Shown: in pieces, positions 40,101-50,509 of the stretch
How the letters are laid out: each line of letters opens with the position of its first letter
Position numbering within the stretch: the first letter of the stretch is position 1
DNA from: Tetrahymena elliotti 4EA
Taxonomy: Eukaryota; Ciliophora; Oligohymenophorea; Hymenostomatida; Tetrahymenidae
DNA length: 64,000 bases
Direction of reading: 5' to 3'
Assembly (NCBI GenBank): GCA_000231825.2
Contig: JH720378.1
Coordinates: forward strand, 178,067-242,066
The notes under the pieces: model-generated
Database searches by the model: none
Told to the model about the DNA's origin: nothing
Seen by the model: the letters and a program-made list of their open reading frames with translations, nothing else
Position numbers and translations under genes: made by a program

Positions 40101-42870
40101 TAAATTCTTGATTGTTGTCTGTTTCAATAGCTTTTTAAACCAATTATTTAATAGGCTCTTCTACATTATTAGCAATATATTAAGATAGTCTTAATTTTTT
40201 TGGGTTTTTGTCAATAGATTATGAAGAAGAAATTTACTGTGACAATTTGGTTTCACTTTACATTTTTTAATTCTAAAACTCATTTTAAACATTTTATTGC
40301 AAACCAGAATGTAGACTCTAAGAAAGAGGTCTTTTATTTATCTATGATTATTAAGCTTAAAATTACTGTTCAGCTGGATTGTTAAAGGAAGAAATAGTTT
40401 GTGAATATATATCTTTTGGTTAAGTTTTTTAAGTTTAATACTCTGATTAGAAAGGCTACTCATTTTAAGTAGAATAAACTGTAGGTGATAAAGAATAACC
40501 TATTACTTCGTTTGGGTGAGATGATTAATTATACATAGAATTTGATTTAAATTATCTTTGCTCTGGAAAATCTGAAATTATTTCTTCTCCAAAAGTATTC
40601 TTTCTAACCTAAATTTAAGGTTCTCTAGTAGAATTAGATAGAGCATTGCTTGATAATCCTTTTGATAACATAGGATTTTTAGAATCGAAGTCTATTTAGT
40701 TACTATATTAAAATTATTGTTCTCCTTAATTATTTCCACTTTCTAGAGATTAAAATTTCTTCTCACTTAATGTTTTTTCATATTAAGGATCTCTATCTAT
40801 CGAATAGTTTGATTAATTTATTTATTAAGGATGCTTATACTATTGTTACTAATGTAATGGTTATTATTGTTACTGATGAAATAGTTACTATTGTTCATTA
40901 CCTAACTAATTAAATGTAGGAGAGCTAAAACTTTAGACTTAAGTTGGATTTTAATCAATTAAGATGTATTTGCTTTCTTAATCATTATTCTATTTAGAAG
41001 GTAGTTTATTACTTTAAAGCTCAGATACTTTACTCTTTTTTTATCTTTCCTCTTTTTCATATGGAATGCCTTCAATATTCATATCATAAGAATCTTAAAC
41101 GTTTATATAATTTTAATTAGGGTCTGCTGGTATTTTAGAAGACTATAGCGGTTAGGGGACGTATTATCCTTTTTAAGTATTTTTCTTAGAATTATTAAGA
41201 GACTATGATTAAAATTATGAACCCATTAATTATCTCATTTACTCAGGAGTCTTATATGGAGAATGGTATTAATTATTTTTGGAATCCGATTTATTAAAAG
41301 GGCTTATTTATCTACCTCTATTATAAGTTTAGTTTGGATACATCTAATTTTGGATAGGAGAAGCTTTTCTATCTTTTTCACCATCTCTTTTATTAGCAGA
41401 TTTTTTCATAGTATTTTCATCTTATTCAGTATTTCCAGATTTCTATAAATAATGCTAGTAAAGTTTAGAATTAGGTGATGCTGTCATAGCTTTTTCAGAT
41501 TAGATCATTCTCATTTTTTATCTCTCATTGATTTCATCATAGTCCTTAAAAACTTATTCATGAACATATAAACTTCTAACAAGTTTAGGAGACTTTTTGT
41601 TGCTAAAAGTCTTTTCTCTCATTTATTCTATCTTTTATGGCTACCATTCTATTTCTTTTCTTTATTTTTCATTTCTATTATAACCTGTAGGTACATAAAA
41701 AATATGAGGAGCAACGACTTAATCAACATAACGATTAGATTTTTTATGGTGCTAAGCTCTAATTTATTCTACTATTTATAAAGGATACTTTCCTTATCCT
41801 TGCTTTGATATTCTTTTACACTCTCCGTTTTCAAAATGACCATAAAACCAGCTTTTATCTTTAGGATTATAATAAACACCTCTGTTATTGAATTTTCCAT
41901 TTTTAAGAAGTCCATCATAAAGTCCACCATCTTTTAAATTAATTCTTCCGATATCCACGAACTTTCCATCATCACAAAAACCAATGTCACATTTTCCATC
42001 TAATCTTCTTAAAATACCTAATCCACAAGTCTTGTTTTTATTAGCAGCCCCTAAGAACTATTGCCCATCTTTAAAATCTAAAATTTTTACTCTTGGATTC
42101 TCTGGAGTTTTATGTTTGTCACTAATAGACCTCATCTCACTTAAATTTGCTAACACATCTACAAATAAAAAATCAAAACTTAATATTGATATCATAGTAA
42201 AACTACATAAAGAAATCATCATAAAATTTATTTTAAAAATCTCTTGAATTGATTGATAGCGAAAATAAAAAGATTTTTTAGTTGTAAAGGAAAATTATAA
42301 TTTTTACTTGATGGAGCTCTTCCTTCACCTTCTTCCAAGAGGTTTATAAATTTTCCTTTAGAATAAATGCACTTAAGCCATAAATTTTCATCTACAAAAT
42401 AGTTGTATGCTTCGCCATCTATAAGACCATTATTCCAGTAACCTTCATAAATTTCACCATTTGAAAATTTTAAAAAGGCAGGTCCATGTAATTTACTTTT
42501 TTCAAAATATCCATGCACAAAACCTCCAAAGGCAAAAAATAAAATTCCTTCTCCTTAAAGCTAATCATTTTCCCATTCGCCAAAGTAAAAGTCTCCATTA
42601 TCAAAAGAGAAAACTCCCAATCCATTTTTTTTCAAAGGGTAGCCTGACATTTAACCCTAAAATATACCATTTGTGTATTCGAGCAACTGAGTTGTTCTAA
42701 TTTCTCCCTCTATTAAACAAAAATTAAATAAAATTAAAATGTTTAGCCTTGCTATTGTGTTTTCTAATCATTTTCTATCAAATTATTGCATTCAGTAAAA
42801 AAAAGAAAATGATACATTTAGGAAGTGCTGCAACTGATAAAGTTGAATGTCTTAAATTTGAGTTGTTCAT
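22117..42870 (-). CDS. Giant MORN-repeat protein with a ~6,000-residue Gln/Asn/Ser/Pro-rich repetitive body
   Basis: Six exons: 42816-42870, 42308-42709, 23037-42158, 22481-22950, 22363-22429 and 22117-22304. All introns are GT..AG, and the total of 20,304 bp gives 6,767 residues with every phase matching. In exon 3 I read each codon for 19,122 bp and found no TGA, although frames on the opposite strand are interrupted. Residues 1-295 hold about eight MORN-type repeats (FDNGDFYFGEWENDQLQGEG, FSNGEIYEGYWNNGLIDGEA, KDGGLYDGLLKNGKFNNRG). MORN repeats commonly bind membranes or act as scaffolds in protist cortex and flagella. The remainder is Q/N/S/P-rich with several families of internal repeats, for instance NLSPDYRQSQNNLSTSF. 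The C-terminus (TPLEFIKFYTPQK, TFLSCCKNDNTDEGEIEIE) is spliced from three small exons; its paired Cys could be acylated. A structural or cortical role is inference. I know no named homologue. Confidence 0.9.
25985..27330 (-). repeat. Three tandem ~430-460 bp coding repeats in the giant gene
   Basis: The plus-strand word agcacttctatttaatgg marks three units at 26107, 26539 and 27001, spaced 432 and 462 bp apart; both are multiples of three. Each unit repeats long stretches around tggaatttaatttgaag and aggagtattttttattga. In protein terms this is a block of about 144-154 residues containing PNLSPDxRQSQNN. Spacing in whole codons supports the minus-strand reading and recent in-frame duplication. 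Confidence 0.85.
31770..31930 (-). repeat. Two ~80-bp coding repeats in the giant gene
   Basis: Two adjacent units share gtaaggagat..aaacatttctc..ttttatagcttcttatta (near 31801 and 31876). They are short in-frame tandem copies within the Q/S-rich body. Confidence 0.7.
32321..33660 (-). repeat. Two ~711-bp coding repeats with nested ~111-bp units
   Basis: A long unit starting at tttgaggatttttgtta (32321) recurs at 33032, a spacing of 711 bp or 237 codons. Inside the first unit a smaller repeat (gttttattca..tatgattaagggctc) occurs at 32531 and 32642, 111 bp or 37 codons apart, and is present again in the second unit. Nested periods show successive rounds of in-frame amplification. Confidence 0.8.
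35217..35820 (-). repeat. Three tandem ~201-207 bp coding repeats in the giant gene
   Basis: The word tttaggaga marks units at 35281, 35488 and 35689 (spacings 207 and 201, both whole codons). Each unit carries ttagcttccttacttttataattcat and agagatttttttgat. This is the most regular array in the exon. Confidence 0.85.
36600..37060 (-). repeat. Three imperfect ~130-150 bp coding repeats in the giant gene
   Basis: Units beginning near 36628, 36778 and 36907 share tttttattaa or tttttattat, then tatatcatcaaattaaccttt-like and gattatgattagttaag-like words. They are more diverged than the other arrays. Confidence 0.65.
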
Positions 42871-43609
42871 AATCTATTATATATTATTTAGCTATATTTT
42901 AATTTAATTATAAATGCAATCCTATTAATTATTGAGACTCTTATTATAGAATTTCTCTTTTTATTTTTTATAGTACTTGATTTATCTCTCAAATATTATG
43001 TTTACTATCTTAGCTTCTTAGCTATTAAAACTATTAATTAATTAATTAATAATTCAAGATACTCTCTTTTTTTTATTTTTTTGAAATTTCTTTTTACTGA
43101 ATAAATACAAACAGCTTCATAACCTCTTAATCAAACAAACCAATGATTTTTTAATTAAAAATCTTATTTAAAAATTCCAAACCATTTTTTAATACAAAAT
43201 TTTACATTCATTTTCAATCTAAATCAAATTCTTTTTACTGTAAAATTTAAATTAAAAGGAAATTTCAAAAATTAAAAGTAAGAGAGGTCATTCTATTAAT
43301 TATTAACAGCTTATATAAATTGAAAATAGTTTAAAAATACACATTCAACAACATTTTTAAATAGAAAAATGATAAATATCAAATATAAACTAACATAAAA
43401 CCATTTTTTAAATGTACTTTTATGTAAATTGGTTTAATAACTTAATAGTGGATATATATTTTAATATGCTTATGGAAAGATATCAAAATTAATAATTTCA
43501 TTCAAAATCTAATATTTAATTTTTAGGAGATTATTTTAGTTCAAAATTAATATTAATTTTGCCTTAGAAATCATTCAGCCAGTATGATTGATTTTTATTT
43601 GATTAATTA
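42871..43609. promoter_or_regulatory. Upstream region of the giant MORN gene
   Basis: This 739-bp AT-rich gap lies between the giant gene's start and the 3' end of the coiled-coil gene, both on the minus strand. It should contain the promoter of the giant gene. No recognisable motif is visible. Confidence 0.35.
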
Positions 43610-46135
43610 TCACTTTTTCATGACCGAAATATTTTGAGGGCTTTAGTTAACTTCTTAAACTGAATTAGAAACATAAATTGAATTTCCCTATAGATCTTTA
43701 ATTTTCCTATTTTTAATTTGTTAAAGAATTAATGATATTAGTAATATAAAATAATACTGTAAGGCCTTTTCCTTGTCTTTCATTTTTATTAATTGGGTTA
43801 ACTCTTCATTTAAATTTTCATTTTCTATTGCATAAAAGCGTCTTTTTTCACTAAATTAAAAAAAATTGTAAATACTATAAAATACTAAATTTATTCTAGT
43901 TACATATTCTTTTTTTCCATTTCTTCCCTAATTAATTTTTACTTCAATAATTTAAGATGTAATTTTTTCTCTTCATCCATTAGATTATCAGCTTTTTATT
44001 AGTGAGCTACACATATTTCCATATATTAACTTTAATTTTTCTCCATTAAATCGCTTTTCTTCATCATTTTTTATCTTATTTATTGTTGTAATTCTTCCTT
44101 TTATTTCTGCAATTTTCTCTACTCTTCCTTAAACTTTTCCTCTAACTTTCTCCTGTGCTCCCTTTTTGTTAATTTTTATAGTTTAAAATGTTCTACTGAT
44201 ACTAATTTTACTCTTAAGCATAGTGGAGACTCTCTAATCTCTCCTTTATTTCTTATTCTTTTTCAATTTTAACTTTTAACTTATTCTAAACCCTTAAACT
44301 CTAGTTCTATTTAAAGCTATTCTATAATTTTAAAGTAAAATCAATATAATTGTTAAAACATACATATTATTTTTACCATAGCACTTTCTTTCTTTTCATT
44401 TCTTTCCATAAAGCTTTAAAACATAAATTCTTCTTATCTTTACTTAAAGCTATCAGCTCTCTATTTTTTAGATGAATAACTTTATCTTTTTTCTGAAATA
44501 CTTCTGTGCTTAGAACTTATTTAGCTATCATTTTCATAAAACATGCTCTTTTCGCGTTATTCCATTTAAATTAGTTAATTTTAATCTTAAATTTCCCTAT
44601 TTTTTTAAGCTCTTTCAGCTTTCAATCTATCCTTCTCATGTTATTTTTAAATTTACTTTTTTTTCTCTATTAAAAATTTATCCTCATAATGAATACTATC
44701 ATCTCTTTTTTTTAATATTGAAATGAATGAACAATAATTTAAAAAAAAACTCTTTAAACTAACTAAGAAGAATAAAATATTTTTTATTTTGAATTTGATT
44801 AGCTATGTTTTGAATTTTTTCATCATAAAAAGAAGAAACACTTCTCAATCTAAACTAAAAAAATTATTGGAAAAATGTAAAAAATTTAAAAATACTTTGA
44901 TTGTTCAATAGATTCTTTAAATCTTTTGTAAAAGTTCTATACTTGCCTTCTTTATTAGTCCTTTTTAAATTCATTAAATTTTTCTTAACTCTATTTATAA
45001 AGTTCTTGCTGCTATTTAACTTTTTTGTCTATTATATTTTTTCTAATTTATTCTGCTTTCTTAATCTTTTCTTCATACCTATCTAACAACTCTTTTCCTT
45101 TAATATCATCTTCTATAAACCTCTAAGCTAAATACTATAACAAACTAATTAAAATTCACAAATATATACAAAAATTAAAATACCTTCTTAAATTAATTTT
45201 CTTTTTCAACATTTGATGGAGAGTTTAACAAATAAGAATTATCGTTGTTAAGAGGTTATTTCAATCTGACATGGCTACTTTTTGCTCTATTATTTGCGCT
45301 AGCACTTTTCATAAAATAATCTTAGATCCTTTAAAACATATGAAAATGTATACATTGGATTGTTTGGTATATATGCTCCTAAACTCTTTTTTTGTTGAAA
45401 TACAAATGGATTAGCAGAAGCTAATCTTTTATATTTGTTTCTTTCTACAATGATACTCTTTTTTATTTCTGTCATTTATAAAATAGGTTTTCATTTTTCC
45501 TTAATTTATGTAGTATTCATTTTTAATTTACCATAAAGCTAATTTAGATGATAAAAATATCTTTTTTCAGAAATTTGGTTTGGCTCACCAGGTAAGGCAA
45601 AATCTTATTTTTTTCTGTGTAATAAAAATAAAGAATTATTCTAGTTTATTTATCTCAAAATAAAACATAAAATCATTGTTCCTACCTTTTCATGCAATCT
45701 TATATTGTAAATCCATAATTTAACATAACTTATTTTGTTCGAGGAGAATCAAAATCAATTTCCTATTAGATGATTGTATCTTTTTTTTTCTCATATGTAA
45801 TTTCTAAATCCTCAAAAAATGATCTTTTAATTAACCTATGAGAATTTTAAAGCATTTGACTTCTATTTAAATTTGAATTTACGTTGGATCTTTTTTAAGT
45901 TCTTTAAATGATTCCTAATTTTACTGCTACAAAGAATCGTACATTTTATTTTCTTATCTTTAACTCCTACTATAATAACTTGCACTATCTAAAATTTATT
46001 AATTGATTTTCTTTACTTCTAATTTTTGATAAGTATCAAGAATAAATTTTATAGGATTAAAAGACTAAATTATTTATTGGTTATGATTAGCCAATTTAGT
46101 TTACATTATAAAAACTAATCATTCTTGATCATCAT
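43610..46135 (-). CDS. Coiled-coil protein
   Basis: Multi-exon gene from ATG near 46133-46135 (or the next ATG at 46130-46132) to TGA 43610-43612. The N-terminal part is Ser/Gln-rich (DSASYYSRSQRQENKMYDSL, then LIKRSFFEDLEITYEKKKDT). A segment HLNQLYERNKYKRLASANPF follows, then long Lys/Glu/Gln-rich coiled coils (FIEDDIKGKELLDRYEEKIK near 45100; HRRKLEEKFKEEQRKLQKQK near 44130; ENENLNEELTQLIKMKDKEK near 43780). The end is a Ser-rich tail (SPQNISVMKK). Several introns were placed by frame, including 49-bp, 52-bp and an apparent 20-bp intron at 45863-45882. Exons between 43900 and 44900 are only partly resolved. Coiled coils suggest a structural, cytoskeletal or basal-body protein, but no family was recognised. 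Confidence 0.75.
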
Positions 46136-46857
46136 ACAAATAAATCAATATACAAAGTATTATCAAAAATAAAATTTATGGTAATTTATAACCTAACAAA
46201 ATAAAATATTCAGTAATCAAAAAAATATTTTAGTATTATTTTTTAAATATTTGAGTGATTTTTAAAATTAAATAAAAATAATTTTATTTTCTTTTATTTT
46301 GATTTTAATTTTATTAGATTGGATAAAAAGTTGTTTTAGGTTTAGATATGATAATATCCATTAGTTGAAATACTCTAGGAGAATATTAATTTATTTGTTT
46401 ATTAAAAGATATCCTAAAATAAAAGAAATTAGATATTTTTTAACATGACACTTTTAAATATTAATTACAAAAAGATTTGGATGCTAAAAAGCTAAATGCA
46501 TCACAAAATCTAAATTTATTAATAAAATAAAATATTATCTTCAAAAAAATTTACATAAAAGTATCTAAAAATTTTTTAATTAATTTTACTGAAATAAATA
46601 GATAATTTGTGAATACTTTAATATTATATTATTCTTATGATATTGGAAGAGCAAAAAATTATTTCAGTTATTAGTGAAATGTGTGATAAAGATATTATTG
46701 TTGTTCATAACTTGAAAGAGTATTCAATAAAAATTGATCACAATCCACAATTAATATAAATTCTATTTAAAAATAAAGTTTTGATTAAAAATGGAAAACT
46801 TAAATTAATACAAAAAGAAATTAAAAAATAACTAACAAAAAAAATACAATTTTATTC
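46136..46857. other. Intergenic region between two minus-strand genes
   Basis: This 722-bp AT-rich stretch probably contains the promoter of the coiled-coil gene. A plus-strand frame from 46637 runs into the 3' part of the next gene and is treated as chance. Confidence 0.4.
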
Positions 46858-47577
46858 TCATTTTGGTTATTCATTACTTGAAGATTCAATGCCTTTTTAT
46901 TTTTCAGGTTAACTTGCTATCAGCTTATCATACAACTATCCTACTGTTAAATCTGGATTTTCTTAAATAAATTGTATCAAATCATTTAATTTCTTATTAG
47001 TCATCTTGCATAACTTTTAAAGCTTATCTTAATTGACTTGAGATAATTGGCCGTTTTCAATAAAAATTTTATTATTATCTTTTTAATTTTGTTCTTAAGA
47101 ACCCTGAAGAATTTAAGGAATTTTACCTTACTTTTTAATTATTTTGTAGCATTTGTTAGGGTCAGTGCTGTCATATTACTCTTCAATTTCTATTTCAGGA
47201 GTTTGATAAAAAACTTTTTTGTATACTTTAGTTTTTCTTCCATCAGTTTGTTAATTTTATTCAGAATTTTTGTTAATTGCTTCTATTTATTTCATTAATT
47301 TATCTTTCTTTTAATCAATTTCTTTCTTTTGTGCTTAAAGATAATCTAAGAATTATTGATACTCATCTATCTATTTTTGTATGTTATTTTCAAGTTGCTT
47401 TGTTCTTTTGAGTTATTTTTTTAATTTCTTCTCTTTAGAAATATACAAATTATCATTGTAATTTAAATTTTCATTCATTATGCCATATTCATCATTAAAG
47501 AAATCATCAAATTCTTCAAATATGTCAAAATATCCAGGGTTAAATACACTTAAAGGTCTCTTTATTAATAAGCTCAT
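46858..47577 (-). CDS. Met/Cys-poor paralogue of the methionine-rich protein
   Basis: Single-exon gene of 239 residues (ATG 47575-47577, TGA 46858-46860). An N-terminal segment rich in Phe and Asp (FDIFEEFDDFFNDEYG) leads into a Lys/Gln/Glu-rich coiled coil (LKKQLKRTKQLENNIQKQID). The C-terminal half then aligns with the gene at 48572-50509: VFYQTPEIEIEEQYDSTDPN here against TYMRTPEMEMEECWDSMDPK there. KCYKIIKKQGKIP aligns with KCYTVVKKAGETP, and LTVGQLYDKL with MSVGQLFDKM. Where the neighbour has Met or Cys this protein has Ile, Leu, Gln or Ser, and it lacks the Met-rich array. The two genes are adjacent and in the same orientation, consistent with tandem duplication followed by strong divergence. 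Function is unknown. Confidence 0.85.
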
Positions 47578-48571
47578 TGAAGTTAATTTTATTTGCTTTA
47601 ATTTTTTTTGTAGTATTCGGCTTTTTTAATATTTGATTAAATTAAATTAATTATATTTTTTTAATTTGTGCTATTAAAGAGTATGTTGAATTTTCTATTT
47701 TTCTATTAATTAAAATCAAATTTTCAATGAAAAATCTAATTAAATTCATCTTTCTTTTTTTAGAATATAGAAACCAGTTCAATTTTTCTTTATTAATTAT
47801 CTATTCTTTGCCTTATATTTAACAAACATTCCAAATTAGTCTATCATTTATAATTTTTTTGGAATACTGTAATTGTTTATTCATACTAATCCTTCTATTT
47901 TATTCCATAATAAAAAAATAAAGATCATTATAACTAAAAAATTTATATTGTTTGATTTTATTAGATCATTAAAATAGTTCTTAATCTGCTTTATTGGCTA
48001 AAAAGTCTTTTCCTTTTATTTCTTAAAAAATAAAATAATTAGCTTTTTATAATTTAATATGTTTCTATTTTTCCTAATTTTATCAATAAAATTTGTTTTT
48101 TATTACTTCTATTAAAAAAAAATATCTAAAAAACCCCCATTTTTTCTACAATTAATTTATTTGAAACAAAAATCATTGGCAATAATCTTCTTAAAAGTTA
48201 AACATTAATTTTTAGCTTCATTTAAGACTAATTTATAAAAAAAAAGTTTTTTAACTTAAAAATTATTTTTATTTTATTTAAAGAGTCTTGAGTATTGATT
48301 TATTTTTGAGATAACTTGATTGAATAAATTGAAACAAGTAACTCTAAATTTATTTTAGATATTTTAATTTATTATTAAATTACTTTTAGGAAGGTTATTT
48401 TAAGAACTTTGAAAATAAATTAGAAATACAACTAAGGTCATTATAAAATTTATAAATTAGTAGTACATAGAAAGTATTATAAATATTTATTAATTAATTA
48501 ACTATCTATTAATAATTGAAATAGTGTTTATTTTTTATTAGCACTAACTTTCTATGAGAGAAATTTGATGA
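47578..48571. other. Intergenic region between the paralogous pair
   Basis: About 990 bp of AT-rich DNA between the two related minus-strand genes. No gene, repeat or motif was recognised. Confidence 0.5.
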
Positions 48572-50509
48572 TCAATTGCACATTTTCATCTCACACATTT
48601 TATCAAATAACTATCCAACACTCATTTCTTTGTGTTTCATAACAAAATCTCTCATATCTTTAGTTCTTTTGCCAGTCATCATACAAAGTCTGTCAAATTT
48701 TTCATCCATACCTTCACCCATAGGTTCCCACTTATCACTGCAATCAGTTCCCATAGTTCCCATCATAGTAGTCATAGGGTTACCTGTTAGCAATCCTGGC
48801 ATCATGCATGGAGTTTCGCCTGCTTTTTTAACAACTGTGTAGCATTTTTTAGGATCCATACTATCCCAACATTCTTCCATTTCCATTTCAGGAGTTCTCA
48901 TGTATGTCTTCTTAAAGAATGAATCACATTTAGTTTCATCTGAACTCTTTTTTACTTCATCAGTCATTGTTTCCATCTTTTTGCTGCATTCAGCTTTCAT
49001 GTTTTAGCACATGACCATATTCATTCTCATTTATTCCATCATTACCTAGCAATTCTTCATTCCTTAATTGCATTAAGACTCCATCATGCTCCACATTTCC
49101 ATCATTCTTTTATTAGTTTCTTCTTTTCCCATTCCCATATCCATCATCTATTCAGTCATCATTTGCATCATAGGAGAAAACATCATATCTGGCATCATAG
49201 AAGTATTCATCATATTAGGATTCATATTATTTCCCATCATTCCATTCATTTACATCCTTCTAAGCATGTTAGTCATCCAGGGTACCATACTAAATGGAGC
49301 TAGGTTCATTCCCATAGGCATTTAAGGAGCCATACCCATACCCATATTTTACATCATCATAGGCATCATAGACATCATCATGGGCATATTTTGCATCATA
49401 GTTGGCATATTCTACATCATTTGCATCATCTACATCATCATAGGNNNNNNNNNNNNNNNNNNNNNNNNNNNNNNNNNNNNNNNNNNNNNNNNNNNNNNNN
49501 NNNNNNNNNNNNNNNNNNNNNNNNNNNNNNNNNNNNNNNNNNNNNNNNNNNNNNNNNNNNNNNNNNNNNNNNNNNNNNNNNNNNNNNNNNNNNNNNNNNN
49601 NNNNNNNNNNNNNNNNNNNNNNNNNNNNNNNNNNNNNNNNNNNNNNNNNNNNNNNNNNNNNNNNNNNNNNNNNNNNNNNNNNNNNNNNNNNNNNNNNNNN
49701 NNNNNNNNNNNNNNNNNNNNNNNNNNNNNNNNNNNNNNNNNNNNNNNNNNNNNNNNNNNNNNNNNNNNNNNNNNNNNNNNNNNNNNNNNNNNNNNNNNNN
49801 NNNNNNNNNNNNNNNNNNNNNNNNNNNNNNNNNNNNNNNNNNNNNNNNNNNNNNNNNNNNNNNNNNNNNNNNNNNNNNNNNNNNNNNNNNNNTTTTGCAT
49901 CATTGAAGGCATGTTTTACATCATTTACATCATAGGCATCATTGTTGGCATATTCTGCATCATCATGGGCATATGTTGCATCATTGCTGGCATATTTTAC
50001 ATCATCATAGGCATCATAGACATCATCATGGGCATATTCTACATCATATTTTGCATCATGTTAGGCTAGGTTCCTTTATTTGATGAACACATATTCATAA
50101 GCATCATATTCATCATCATAGGAATCATTTATTAAGGAACTCCTAAACTAGTCATCCAAGTTCTGACAGGGCAAGAAGCCATATTTCCATTACAAGCAAA
50201 AGGAAGTCCTAATGAATTTACCATAGGAGGACAACACATATTTTATCCCATCATATTTGGCATTTAAGTAAACATATTGGTGGTAGGCATTCCTGTAACT
50301 GGGCAAGTTCCAGCTGTAGTTGGCATAGCTCCTGTAGTAGGCATAGTTCCAGTTGTTGGCATAGTTGGCATACTGGTCATAGGGCAAGATCCAGTAGTAT
50401 TAGTAGGCATACTAGTATTAGTCATTCCGCAGCTATTCATAGATGGATCTACCATACCCATCATATTGAAAGTAGGAGTATTCATCATTCTATTTTGGCC
50501 AAGCATCAT
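48572..50509 (-). CDS. Methionine-rich, cysteine-containing protein with assembly gap
   Basis: Single open frame on the minus strand, from ATG 50507-50509 (MMLGQNRMMN) to TGA 48572-48574, interrupted by 448 N (49445-49892). The N-terminal 80 residues are Thr/Pro/Met-rich with repeated MPTTG/MPTT units. Next comes a segment with Cys pairs (QNMCCPPMV), then a long Met-Gln-Asn-Pro array (MMQNMPMMMSMMPMMMQ) on both sides of the gap. After that are Met/Cys-rich helices (MNMVMCQNMKAECSKKMETM) and the C-terminal domain shared with the neighbouring gene. Roughly a third of codons in the array are ATG. Met- and Cys-rich repeats elsewhere bind copper(I) or silver, or buffer oxidation, so metal handling or methionine storage is conceivable, but this is inference. 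No signal peptide is evident. The true length depends on the gap. Confidence 0.88.
49445..49892. other. Assembly gap (448 N) inside the Met-rich array
   Basis: Unknown bases interrupt the ATG-ATG-rich coding repeat. The same repeat words (catcatcataggcatcat, gcatattttacatcat) occur immediately on both sides, so the gap most likely reflects collapse of a near-identical tandem repeat during assembly. The stated length may not be real. Confidence 0.95.

Noticed and set aside
46637..47041. Plus-strand frame of about 135 codons (MILEEQKIISVI...).
   Set aside because: Its second half overlaps, in antisense, a minus-strand gene supported by paralogy. The length is within chance for TGA-only stops at this A+T content.
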